From assembly GCA_014730235.1 (NCBI GenBank), contig WJIO01000289.1, positions 1 to 14,000 of the forward strand: a stretch of 14,000 nucleotides of DNA, in the 5' to 3' direction. This DNA comes from Candidatus Poribacteria bacterium (lineage in GTDB: Bacteria; Poribacteria; DTPJ01; WJIO01). Numbering within the stretch: position 1 is the stretch's first letter; every line of letters begins with the position of its first letter. Both the position numbers and the translations under genes were made by a program. Under the pieces are notes generated by a model. The model saw only the letters and a list, made by a program, of their open reading frames with translations, was not told the DNA's origin and searched no databases. Below, piece by piece: positions 6,779 through 14,000 of this stretch.

Positions 6779-9295
6779 ATGTTTGAAGATTTTGACAACA
6801 CATTATTTCTAATTATTAGCAGTCTATTAGGCTCTTTTTTCGTAGGTCTTGTTACTTACTTCTTCTTATATGCGTTGAAAAAAAAGCAATCGGATGCGAA
6901 AAAAGCAGGAGAAAATTCATCCAGCCAGAAGCCATTGTTGTCTTTGGCCAATTTACCATCTACTGAGGCAAGATTGTTTGGCCGGGATAATGAACTTAAA
7001 ATACTTGATTCTGCATGGAATGACCCTGAGATCAACATAGTTAGCCTTGTGGCTGCTGGTGGAGTCGGTAAAACTACACTGGTTAATAACTGGTTAAATA
7101 AAATGCAGGAAGATGATTATCGAGGTGCTGCAAGGATTTATGGATGGTCCTTCTATAATCAAGGAGTGACAAAAGGAACGCAAGCATTGGCTGACAAAAA
7201 TCAAACAGAGATTGAAGAAACACAAGCATCGGCTGACGCATTTATTACCGCCGCGCTAGAATGGTTTGGAGATCCGAATCCCACAGAAGGCTCTCTTTGG
7301 AACAGAGGCGAAAGATTAGCTGGATTAATTGGGAAACAAAAAACATTGCTTATTTTGGATGGTTTAGAGCCATTACAAAATCCTCCGGGACAAGAGACAG
7401 GTAAGATCAAAGACAGGGCTCTCAAGAATCTATTGCGTGGATTGATGTATCAAAATTCCGGTCTTTGTATTATTACTACGCGTTTGCCAGTTGATGATTT
7501 AAAAGAAAATGTTGGCAATTCCGTAAAGCAAATTGTTCTGGAAGATCTATCCCATGAGGCAGGTGCAAAGCTTCTCAAAAGCTTAGGGGTAAAAGATACT
7601 TTGGATATAAATGATACTGATGATGAAATTAATGAGGCAATGGATGAGTTTGGTCGTAATGCTTTGACGCTGACGCTTTTGGGCAGATACCTGGCGATTG
7701 TATACGGAGGCGATATCAGAGAACGGCATAGGATTGATAAACTTACAATTGAACCAAAGCAGGGAGAGCAAGCTAAACGAATAATGAAATCTTATGAAAC
7801 ATGGTTCAAAGATGAGACTGAACTAGGTATACTGAAGGTAATGGGCTTATTTTATCGTCCTGAAGAAATTGATGTGGTTAATGAGCTTCTCGAGAGCGGT
7901 ATTAGTATGCTGATTCCTGAATTAAAAAATAAGTCTGATGTCACTCGGCAGATTGCTCTAAGCAATCTAAGGGATGCTGGTCTTTTGTTTCCAAAAGATC
8001 CAAACAGACCAGATATCTTAGATTGGCATCCATTAATGCGTGAATATTTTGGGGAGAAGTTGAAAGAGGATGAACAAGATTCATGGAGGAAAGCCCACTA
8101 TATAATGTATAAATACTATGAATCTAAGGCTAAGGAATTTCCTGAAACATTCAAGGAGATGGAATCTCTATATACTGCGATGGCTCATGGTTGCCAGGCC
8201 GAACGATATGAAGATGCCTGGAATGATGTATATTTGCCCAGAATACCTGGAGAACAGCGACCCGATGGTAAAAAATTCTACAGTACATATATTCTTGGAG
8301 CTTTCGGTGCTGAATTAGACGCCCTATCACATTTTTTCTCGAATCCATGGAAAGAATTGGTAGAGAATATTGATCCAGCAATAGGATTATCAGTTAGGCA
8401 GCAGACTGGTTTCTGTCTAAGAGCACAGGGACTTACTAAGCAAGCTGTTGATTGCCTTAAAGAAGCTCTCAAGGAGCATAGGAAAAAACCTGAATGGAAA
8501 GAAGAGGCAGTCAAAGATACCAGTATACTGATGCAGCTATATTTAAATATGGGTGAGATAGAAAATGCAGAGAAATGTATTGGGGAAGGAGTTGATCTGG
8601 CAGATGAAATTGAGGATGTTTTAGAGCCTTTCAAGAAGCGCACTGAACATGCATGGGTTTTGTTTAAAATGGGAAGAATGGTAGAAGCTGATAAACTCTT
8701 TAATGAAGCCTGGAGTTTGTCAGGGGCAAAGCAGGCTGAAAAGCAGCAGGGCGGGACATACTCATATTCAGTTTCTCGCTATTGTGAATTTCTTCTAAGC
8801 ATGGGAAGGTGTAAATGTGAAGAAGCTGAAGAATATACTAACAAAGCAGAGAAAGTCCAGGGGGATAACAAATTAGCTATTGCGCTTAACACACTTACCC
8901 TAGGAAAGATTGCCCTTTTGAAGAATGAAGATGCAGAAGAATTGCTTAATAATGCAGCAGAAGGATTTAGGGAATCTGGACGAGATGATGATCTGCCACG
9001 TGGTTTACTTGCACGGGCATTGTATTATATAAAGAAAAGCGACTTCACAAACGCCCAGAGGTATCTAGATGAAGTTATGACTTTTGCCAGGGATAACAAA
9101 ATGCGTTTGTACGAAGCAGATTGCTATCTGGAATATAGTTGGCTGTATCTAACTATGGATAAAATAAGTGAAGTCCAGAAAAGCATGGAAAAGGCTAGAG
9201 AAATGATTAATCATATGTGTTATCATCGCTGGGATAGAGAGGTAAAATTCCTTGAAGAAGTATTAAAAGAATTGCGGAACTCTGATGAAAATTAA
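6779..9295 (+). CDS. Membrane-anchored STAND-type NTPase with C-terminal TPR-like repeats
   Basis: 838 residues. One N-terminal transmembrane helix (about 8-32) is followed by a K-rich linker, then a STAND/NB-ARC-like NTPase: FGRDNEL at 67-73, Walker A AAGGVGKTT (92-100, K98), Walker B LLILDGLE (190-197, D194), sensor IITTR with R235, a NALTLTLLG segment (294-302) in place of the usual GLPLAL, and DWHPLMREYF (415-424) in the winged-helix region. Residues from about 430 to 830 are helical repeats of TPR type (for example AQGLTKQAVDCLKEALKEH, MGEIENAEKCIGEGVDLA). Such proteins hold ATP/ADP in the off state and oligomerise when the repeat domain senses a ligand or partner. The start ATG 6779 has GAGG only 2 bases away and AAGGAAA about 18 upstream, so translation may be coupled to the channel gene ending at 6752. 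The pairing with a K+ channel suggests the channel is the effector; this is inference. Confidence 0.85.
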   Translation: MFEDFDNTLFLIISSLLGSFFVGLVTYFFLYALKKKQSDAKKAGENSSSQKPLLSLANLPSTEARLFGRDNELKILDSAWNDPEINIVSLVAAGGVGKTTLVNNWLNKMQEDDYRGAARIYGWSFYNQGVTKGTQALADKNQTEIEETQASADAFITAALEWFGDPNPTEGSLWNRGERLAGLIGKQKTLLILDGLEPLQNPPGQETGKIKDRALKNLLRGLMYQNSGLCIITTRLPVDDLKENVGNSVKQIVLEDLSHEAGAKLLKSLGVKDTLDINDTDDEINEAMDEFGRNALTLTLLGRYLAIVYGGDIRERHRIDKLTIEPKQGEQAKRIMKSYETWFKDETELGILKVMGLFYRPEEIDVVNELLESGISMLIPELKNKSDVTRQIALSNLRDAGLLFPKDPNRPDILDWHPLMREYFGEKLKEDEQDSWRKAHYIMYKYYESKAKEFPETFKEMESLYTAMAHGCQAERYEDAWNDVYLPRIPGEQRPDGKKFYSTYILGAFGAELDALSHFFSNPWKELVENIDPAIGLSVRQQTGFCLRAQGLTKQAVDCLKEALKEHRKKPEWKEEAVKDTSILMQLYLNMGEIENAEKCIGEGVDLADEIEDVLEPFKKRTEHAWVLFKMGRMVEADKLFNEAWSLSGAKQAEKQQGGTYSYSVSRYCEFLLSMGRCKCEEAEEYTNKAEKVQGDNKLAIALNTLTLGKIALLKNEDAEELLNNAAEGFRESGRDDDLPRGLLARALYYIKKSDFTNAQRYLDEVMTFARDNKMRLYEADCYLEYSWLYLTMDKISEVQKSMEKAREMINHMCYHRWDREVKFLEEVLKELRNSDEN

Positions 9296-9421
9296 TAAAG
9301 AAACAACAATGGACTGACAAATCATGTTACTTTCACTGAGGGGACAAATATTTCCATTGCTGATCCATATAAATCTTTAGGGAACCACACTTCCACAAAC
9401 CTGATATGCCCTTTATCCCTA
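9296..9421 (+). other. Spacer before the HerA-like gene, open in the same frame
   Basis: After two consecutive TAA stops of the STAND gene (9293-9298) the same frame is open for 41 codons up to TTG 9422, without an ATG or GTG. No terminator hairpin, clear promoter or Shine-Dalgarno site was seen. The HerA gene may begin upstream with a rare codon, may be leaderless, or may have lost its original 5' end. Confidence 0.35.
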
Positions 9422-11359
9422 TTGAATTCCATGCTTGCCGATGACCTATTCAAAAAACTAAAGCCTATCCTCGGGGAAGAAATCTATCCATTACAGGCAG
9501 TCTATTTTGCTGGAGACAATGAAAGCAAACGAAATGTTGAGCGAGTGCTAAGAGTAGCCTACGCAAACATAATAAACGGAATCCATCCTCCGCCATTTGA
9601 AATTAGCAGCGGCAAATATCCACTAGGCTTGGTTCTGTCAGGCAACAAAGATTTGCATCCATTTTCTTTGAGAGACAATGATTTTTTCCATATCGGAATT
9701 TTCGGCCAGACAGGAAGAGGAAAGACAAATGCAATGCTTCATCTGCTCCAGACACTGGAAAATATTCCCTGGTTAGTCTTTGACTGGAAACGTGCAGGCT
9801 ATCGGGACCTTGTGAGTAATTACAGGAAGCCGGTTGCAGGTTGCTGGGAGAAGTACCGCGATGTTTGTGTTTTCACAGTAGGAAGGGATGTTTCTCCATT
9901 CTATCTTAACCCATTAATCCCGCCGCTAGGAGTTGATAATATTACATGGTACAAACAATTCATCCAGTGCATATCCCACGCATATTTTCTAGGCCACGGC
10001 TGTGAAGTAATATTGCAGGACGTTATTGGCAAAGACACACCAACACTTATTGACGTATTCAAAAAGCTAAATTCATATCCTGCCAAATGGCGAAAACTCC
10101 AATGGCTGCAATCCACAGAAAGGGCAGTAAAAGCATTGTGCTATGGCGGCATAAGCAAAGTTCTAAACACTAATTCGCCGCCAATAACTGAATGGCTGGA
10201 TAAAAATGTGGTCTTTGAGTTAGACGCTTTGACAGAATCAGAAGCAAAATTCTTTGTAAACATTGTGATGAGCCAGATTTATCTCTACAGAAAAGAAAAC
10301 AGGCACCATGGATTACAGCATGTCAGCGTGATTGAGGAAGCCCATAATGTCCTGAAAAAAGAGCCAGAGAATATGGAAGCAAAATCAGTGATGGACAAAA
10401 TCTTTAGAGAAATCAGAGAATACGGAGAAAGCATTGTAATAGTTGACCAGATGCCATCAACAATTTTGGATTCTGCCATTGCCAACACAGCAACACAAAT
10501 AACCTTCAGCTTAAAGCACAGTGAAGATGTAAAAGCAGCAGGAAAGGCAATGCTGTTGGATTATGATGACCAATTATTTCTGGGAAAACTTCCAGTAGGA
10601 ACAGCCATTGTAAAACTCCAGAACAGGTGGCACGCTCCGTTTATGATCAGATTGCCGTATGTGCCCATCAAAACTGGAAAAGCCACTGATGATATGATTA
10701 AAGCCAGAATGCCAGGTTATTTACCCCAAAGCAAAGTTATTTACCAGGAAATGCCAAAGCCGCAGGTTATTCCGGTTATTTCCAATCAAGATAAAGAAGG
10801 TAAAAAACTGGTAGTGAGCATAATTGAAAAGCCGTTATTAGGTATGGCACAAAGGTATAAAGACCTGGGACTAAACCCGAAAATCGGCAATAGGCATAAG
10901 CAAAGATTGATTGATCTTGGGCTAATAAAAGAGGTCAGTATCAAAACTCCAAAGTCAAGAATCAAGCTTCTGGAACTCACAGAAAAGGGAATGCAAAAAT
11001 ATGGCATCTCAAAATCATGGCGACATGGCGGAGTTGAACATCAGTATTGGGTTGCAAATGTTAAGAAAAAACTGGTTAAGGCTGGCTATCATCCAAAAGA
11101 GGAATATTCTATCGGCAATGGTGAGACTGTTGATTTGGCTATCATTGGAAAGAATAAGAAGATTGCCGTCGAAATCGAGACCGGAAAATCCCATGCCATC
11201 AGAAATATTCGGAAGTGCCTGGATACCGGATTTGAGATAATTTCACTGGCAACAAATAGGGATGTATTGAATAAGATAAATATAGAACTTAAGAAACTTT
11301 CTGGAGTTGAACGGCAGAGAATCAGAACCAGGATTATCACAAACACAAACCAACGCTAA
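9422..11359 (+). CDS. HerA/DUF87-type ATPase with winged-helix-like segment and PD-(D/E)XK-like C-terminal domain
   Basis: 645 residues from TTG 9422, or 642 from ATG 9431; no ribosome site precedes either, so the start is uncertain. The ATPase core has Walker A GQTGRGKT (95-102), the DUF87-type FDWKRAGYRDL (120-130), Walker B HVSVIEEAHNVL (300-311, E305/E306) and the motor-type REIREYGESIVIVDQMPS (329-346), with R329/R332 as possible arginine fingers. This fold pumps or translocates DNA as a hexamer. A segment of about 460-530 looks like a winged helix (RHKQRLIDLGLIKEV ... LLELTEKGMQKYG). Residues 560-615 fit a restriction-nuclease-like fold: ETVDLAII (D571), then KIAVEIETGKS (E584, E586, K589). 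The pattern is not a canonical D-ExK, so nuclease activity is a prediction. It could be a one-chain equivalent of HerA-nuclease pairs used in DNA repair or phage defence, or a plasmid/phage DNA-transfer ATPase. It converges on the toxin gene, whose end is 7 bases away. Confidence 0.75.
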   Translation: MNSMLADDLFKKLKPILGEEIYPLQAVYFAGDNESKRNVERVLRVAYANIINGIHPPPFEISSGKYPLGLVLSGNKDLHPFSLRDNDFFHIGIFGQTGRGKTNAMLHLLQTLENIPWLVFDWKRAGYRDLVSNYRKPVAGCWEKYRDVCVFTVGRDVSPFYLNPLIPPLGVDNITWYKQFIQCISHAYFLGHGCEVILQDVIGKDTPTLIDVFKKLNSYPAKWRKLQWLQSTERAVKALCYGGISKVLNTNSPPITEWLDKNVVFELDALTESEAKFFVNIVMSQIYLYRKENRHHGLQHVSVIEEAHNVLKKEPENMEAKSVMDKIFREIREYGESIVIVDQMPSTILDSAIANTATQITFSLKHSEDVKAAGKAMLLDYDDQLFLGKLPVGTAIVKLQNRWHAPFMIRLPYVPIKTGKATDDMIKARMPGYLPQSKVIYQEMPKPQVIPVISNQDKEGKKLVVSIIEKPLLGMAQRYKDLGLNPKIGNRHKQRLIDLGLIKEVSIKTPKSRIKLLELTEKGMQKYGISKSWRHGGVEHQYWVANVKKKLVKAGYHPKEEYSIGNGETVDLAIIGKNKKIAVEIETGKSHAIRNIRKCLDTGFEIISLATNRDVLNKINIELKKLSGVERQRIRTRIITNTNQR

Positions 11360-11366
11360 TTATCTC

Positions 11367-11819
11367 TTATCCCTCCTCGTTTGGATCAATTACAGCCAGG
11401 TTGGATATTCTGGCCGCTTCCTTCATTTCGTTATCCGATGTAATGAGAATTACCTGGTGGTCATCCTTCGGAATGCGTCTCTGCAAAAGCAGACATGATC
11501 CCAGATGCACCGCATCAGCGCCTCGAAGTGCCAATTGTTTGGCAAGGTTTGCCGCAATATCCATAGCTTCATCCCGCAATTCCACATGTATAAAGTTTTG
11601 CCAATCCTTTTCCAAATCTTCAATCTTCTGCCCGAATGTGGATGAATTGATGGCGCCAGCCTTATGTTTGCGGGCCAAAGTGGCTGTTACTTCCACTAAG
11701 CCCAGAGCAGAACATGCTAAAGGCTTGCTGTTATCAAATAAGGCCTGAACCCAATCTGTGCCCGTCTCATCATAGTAGCGTTTAACCCATGCGCTGGAGT
11801 CCAAATAATAGAAGGTCAT
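11367..11819 (-). CDS. vapC: PIN-domain toxin, VapC-like
   Basis: 150 residues, typical of VapC. The PIN acidic set is present: D7 (YLDSSAWVKRY), E43 (LVEVTATLARK), D102 (RGADAVHLGSC) and D129 (LITSDNEM). These bind Mg2+ or Mn2+ for ribonuclease activity, usually on tRNA or rRNA. The start codon overlaps the antitoxin stop as ATGA (11816-11819), giving coupled translation. The symbol reflects family resemblance only. Confidence 0.85.
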   Translation of the reverse strand: MTFYYLDSSAWVKRYYDETGTDWVQALFDNSKPLACSALGLVEVTATLARKHKAGAINSSTFGQKIEDLEKDWQNFIHVELRDEAMDIAANLAKQLALRGADAVHLGSCLLLQRRIPKDDHQVILITSDNEMKEAARISNLAVIDPNEEG

Positions 11820-12055
11820 CGTCTGTCCTCTATAAGAAGCTGAGATGCTGGAATCCCTGTGCCCTTTGCTGGCTTTACAACAGGAAAGGCTAGTTTTTTG
11901 GGAATCTTAAAGGCTGGATCATTGGCCAATGATTTCAACATCGATAGAACATTCCCTTTTTCCTGCAGAGATTGGGTAAATTCCAGTACCCGGTTTGCCT
12001 CATCATCACTTAGCGTATCAATGGTGTTATGCAATATTTCCTTGACTGAGTTCAC
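11816..12055 (-). CDS. vapB: VapB-like antitoxin of the PIN toxin
   Basis: 79 residues from GTG 12055, with a perfect AGGAGG (12063-12068) 7 bases upstream. The N-terminal half is helical (SDDEANRVLEFTQSLQEKG), resembling DUF2281-type antitoxins, and the C-terminal half (AFPVVKPAKGTGIPASQLL) is extended and would wrap the toxin's active site. It is the first gene of the pair and overlaps the toxin start by four bases. Antitoxins of this kind usually repress their own promoter, which lies at 12126-12154. Confidence 0.75.
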   Translation of the reverse strand: MNSVKEILHNTIDTLSDDEANRVLEFTQSLQEKGNVLSMLKSLANDPAFKIPKKLAFPVVKPAKGTGIPASQLLIEDRR

Positions 12056-12125
12056 AATAACACCTCCTGTATTTACTCCTTGCCGCAGTTATCCTGTGTA
12101 TGTCTTTACCAATTTGGATGAGAAA

Positions 12126-12154
12126 ATTATAGCATAGGGTGGTTTCTGATTCAA
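12126..12154 (-). promoter_or_regulatory. Promoter of the toxin-antitoxin pair
   Basis: On the minus strand TTGAAT (12149-12154) and TATAAT (12126-12131) are separated by 17 bases, with TGC before the -10 (extended -10). This near-consensus sigma70-type promoter is about 70 bases upstream of the antitoxin GTG, leaving room for autoregulation. Confidence 0.75.
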
Positions 12155-12155
12155 G

Positions 12156-12324
12156 AAAAACTCAAATCGATAGATATATAAAGCCAATATGTATACTAAC
12201 ACAGGAAACACACCCTATCCGACGACAAAGGGCATTTATGCTGAAAACGCCCACATATAACATGGTCCCTTTGACCTCCGGCCAGGGCGTAACTGTCCCT
12301 ATGTGAATGCCGAAAGATTTATAT
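12156..12324. other. Non-coding segment with two TATA-rich boxes
   Basis: No gene I can support. Near its ends it has ATATATAAAG (about 12174-12183) and CGAAAGATTTATATATG (12311-12327), roughly opposed in orientation, the second cut by the insertion sequence that starts at 12325. The latter looks like an archaeal BRE-TATA promoter, which is out of place beside bacterial promoters. It may be the upstream part of a region broken by the insertion. Confidence 0.3.
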
Positions 12325-12343
12325 ATGTAATCGTTAAAAAATG
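12325..12343 (+). repeat. Left terminal inverted repeat of the DDE insertion sequence
   Basis: Exact reverse complement of 13621-13639; it ends 3 bases before the transposase stop codon (12347-12349). Confidence 0.88.
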
Positions 12344-12346
12344 CAA

Positions 12347-13555
12347 TCAAGTAAATTTCTGAGCCACTTTTCTTAGCAAAGTGGCAGTATCCACGAGTTG
12401 AGCAAGCAACCTGAAATTGAGCAATCTACGAAAAGGTAGATTTTTCAGCTTTGACCAAAGAGTCTGCATGCCGAATTCTGGCTCAATAAGACGACGTAGA
12501 GATAACAGCAAACGTCCACACCTTGTGTGTGCAGGAAAAGCACCCAGCAAAGCTGGATGTTTCTCCATAGGAATCTCAAACTGGCATGGACATTCATGTC
12601 TGTAGAAGCAATTAAGTTCAGTGCAGTGATAGATATGCACCTCATCATCCCAATCTACATGAGACCATTCCAGTGGCTTCTCCATTTGTGGGCAACAAGG
12701 TGTGCCTGTATCACTGATAGGATATTCTGGCAGAACAGCATTTTTCTTGGGCTTAACCAGAACCAGGATATGATAGTCTTCATGCCAATCCAGTATCTGC
12801 TGAAAGTCATAGATAGCCTGGTCAACAAGGAGTATGTCCAGTTTGCCTTTGCATGCTTTGAGTAACTCCTCAATGATCTCTATGTCTGGTTTGTTAGCAG
12901 GTTGAGCATTAGTGGCAATGGGAAGCCTTTGATTCTTGTCCTGATCATATAGAAGAACCGTATGTTTACGGTATCCCAGGAACTTGTCTTTGCGAGTAGG
13001 TGTTGGGCTTTGCCAACCTATGGTAGCATCCCTGTCGCTGAAGTGCTTAGGGCAATTGCATGGTTCTTCACAATCGCAATGCTTGGTGTCCTTATATGGG
13101 GATGAATAACTTGGCATGGGAACACTGTCCCACATACCAATGCGCATAGATAGTGTGTTTGACTCAAGCTCCAAGGCATTGAGTATATCTTCATGTAGTT
13201 GTGCTGCCATCTGTGGAGTCAAGTGTTCCTTACGGAATAGGGACAGATAGCCTGATGTGAATGTAATACCATCACTTCGGCAAAAGGCGCGGTAATCAGG
13301 TTTATCCTCTACCTGTTTGGGTAGTTCGTTGAATGATACTATCTCCCGCTTCAGGAAGTATAGTAGATGGGCTTTATATGGTATCACTGGATCCAATGGC
13401 TTACGTCCCTGATTTGTCTGGCAGCCTATATATGTAGCCGCAAAGTGTTGGCGTATCTGGTCTTCATCAAGACATGAGTCTATGAATCCAAGCTGTTTGT
13501 CTTTATATTCATATTCATCATTGACATTGCCGTAGTTAAATCTTAATATTGACAT
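12347..13555 (-). CDS. DDE transposase with cysteine clusters
   Basis: 402 residues from ATG 13555, with AGGAGA 4 bases upstream. A TATAAT at 13595-13600 on the minus strand is a likely -10 box. The catalytic triad reads D143 (MWDSVPMPSY), D245 (LLVDQAIYD) and E358 (RRLIEPEFGMQ), the last in the helix typical of IS4/IS5/IS1182-type enzymes. Unusually, two cysteine-rich insertions are present: C160, C162, C166, C168 (HCDCEEPCNC) after the first D, and C311, C316, C322, C324 before the E. They suggest structural metal-binding. The frame is intact and the repeats perfect, so the copy could be active. I cannot place it more exactly than an IS4/IS1182-like or unclassified DDE family. Confidence 0.85.
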   Translation of the reverse strand: MSILRFNYGNVNDEYEYKDKQLGFIDSCLDEDQIRQHFAATYIGCQTNQGRKPLDPVIPYKAHLLYFLKREIVSFNELPKQVEDKPDYRAFCRSDGITFTSGYLSLFRKEHLTPQMAAQLHEDILNALELESNTLSMRIGMWDSVPMPSYSSPYKDTKHCDCEEPCNCPKHFSDRDATIGWQSPTPTRKDKFLGYRKHTVLLYDQDKNQRLPIATNAQPANKPDIEIIEELLKACKGKLDILLVDQAIYDFQQILDWHEDYHILVLVKPKKNAVLPEYPISDTGTPCCPQMEKPLEWSHVDWDDEVHIYHCTELNCFYRHECPCQFEIPMEKHPALLGAFPAHTRCGRLLLSLRRLIEPEFGMQTLWSKLKNLPFRRLLNFRLLAQLVDTATLLRKVAQKFT

Positions 13556-13620
13556 AGTATCTCCTTTGGTTCTGATTGCTCTTTTCTACCAATCATTATA
13601 ACCTATGGAGATACTTTTTT

Positions 13621-13639
13621 CATTTTTTAACGATTACAT
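13621..13639 (-). repeat. Right terminal inverted repeat of the DDE insertion sequence
   Basis: Exact reverse complement of 12325-12343, upstream of the transposase start and its -10 box. Confidence 0.88.
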
Positions 13640-13669
13640 TAAACATATTTTCTATCTGTCATTCTCGAT

Positions 13670-13882
13670 TCAATCTAAAAAATAAAAATCCTCACAATTA
13701 TAGCTCCGTTCTCCTGCCTCAACACAGCAGTCAAAGCCAGCTATTTCATCATCCATATAAACGGGCATTGCAAAATCATAACCCATTTCCCAGCAGGTTT
13801 GGTTATAATTTAGTTCTGTAACATCCTTAGAAGCACAGGATGTTATTACCAAGGTAATAACTATCAGTAAAATTGCTTTCAT
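13670..13882 (-). CDS. Small lipoprotein
   Basis: About 70 residues from ATG 13882 (ATG 13891 would add three). The N-terminus MKAILLIVITLVITSC is a lipoprotein signal peptide, with lipobox ITSC and the lipidated cysteine at residue 16. The mature part is short and acidic with cysteines (TCWEMG, FDCCVEAG, YNCEDF) that could form disulfides in the periplasm. No clear ribosome site was seen. It lies between the insertion sequence and a partial gene of the same orientation. Function unknown. Confidence 0.6.
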   Translation of the reverse strand: MKAILLIVITLVITSCASKDVTELNYNQTCWEMGYDFAMPVYMDDEIAGFDCCVEAGERSYNCEDFYFLD

Positions 13883-13915
13883 TGGAGGCATATAGGTGGG
13901 TGAAGAATAAAAAGG

Positions 13916-14000
13916 TTATGCTGCCAAAGGAGGTGTAATCTTTTCCTCCAAAAACCCAATAATCTCCTTTGAAGCAGAAGAAATAGCTTCCAGATTCTCC
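13916..14000 (-). CDS. C-terminal end of an unidentified protein, 5' part outside window
   Basis: The last 27 codons and TAA (13918-13916) of a minus-strand frame that is open to the window edge, ending in KEIIGFLEEKITPPLAA. The fragment is too short for identification. It precedes the lipoprotein gene by about 35 bases and could share its transcript. Confidence 0.4.
   Translation of the reverse strand, partial: ENLEAISSASKEIIGFLEEKITPPLAA

Larger units (their letters stand above)
12325..13639 (-). mobile_element. Complete DDE-transposase insertion sequence (IS4/IS1182-like)
   Basis: Perfect 19-bp inverted repeats (ATGTAATCGTTAAAAAATG) lie at 12325-12343 and 13621-13639. The 1.3-kb unit holds one intact transposase gene filling it almost end to end. 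I see no clear target-site duplication in the flanks (TTATAT against TAAACAT), so the family cannot be fixed from target-site behaviour. Confidence 0.85.

Noticed and set aside
11401-11748. Plus-strand 115-codon frame opposite the PIN toxin
   Set aside because: The PIN protein on the other strand has all catalytic residues and coupled translation with its antitoxin; this is its antisense shadow.
12230-12315. Possible riboswitch in the G/C-richer part of the segment left of the IS (CTCCGG, GGGCG elements)
   Set aside because: I compared it with c-di-GMP, molybdenum cofactor, SAM and cobalamin motifs from memory, and none of their conserved cores is present.
12162-12350. Minus-strand 62-codon frame beside the insertion sequence
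   Set aside because: It starts inside the inverted repeat and has no ribosome site and no recognisable domain; likely chance.

Overview
The window looks like an accessory, mobile-element-rich stretch of an AT-rich bacterial chromosome (roughly 40% G+C by eye). Bacterial traits are good Shine-Dalgarno sites (AGGAGG before the antitoxin, GGAGG before the small membrane gene), an extended -10 promoter, a CCA-encoding tRNA 3' end and a lipobox lipoprotein. I cannot name the organism; an uncultivated lineage is likely. One gene (the HerA-like ATPase) and one short AT-rich motif near 12311-12330 have an archaeal flavour, but the evidence is thin.

Region 1 (1-3896) is a compact plus-strand operon. 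It holds the C-terminal part of a large protein that enters from the left and is probably tubulin-like (Tubulin_2/FtsZl-type), then a membrane protein with two von Willebrand factor A domains, then a small three-helix membrane protein. The spacings suggest one co-expressed envelope or membrane system.

Region 2 (3946-5274) is a nest of insertion sequences. A near-intact IS630-family element, whose transposase is split over two frames at an A6G5 run, has landed in an IS5-family copy. Only the 5' end and one terminal repeat of that IS5 copy survive.

Region 3 (about 5560-6200) is an integration junction: the 3' half of a tRNA, probably Arg(CCG), with a terminator-like hairpin right behind it, next to a tyrosine integrase that kept its catalytic domain but lost its N-terminus.

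Region 4 (6246-11359) is the likely cargo. A two-gene unit encodes a K+-channel-like membrane protein and a membrane-anchored STAND NTPase with a C-terminal TPR array. It is followed by a HerA/DUF87-type ATPase carrying a winged-helix-like segment and a PD-(D/E)XK-like C-terminal domain in the same chain. Both resemble the architecture of conflict/defence proteins, and this is the best candidate here for an undescribed system.

Region 5 (11367-12154) is a minus-strand VapBC-type toxin-antitoxin pair with a clear promoter. Region 6 (12325-13639) is a complete DDE-transposase insertion sequence with perfect 19-bp inverted repeats and unusual cysteine clusters in its transposase. The right edge holds a small lipoprotein gene and the last codons of another minus-strand gene.
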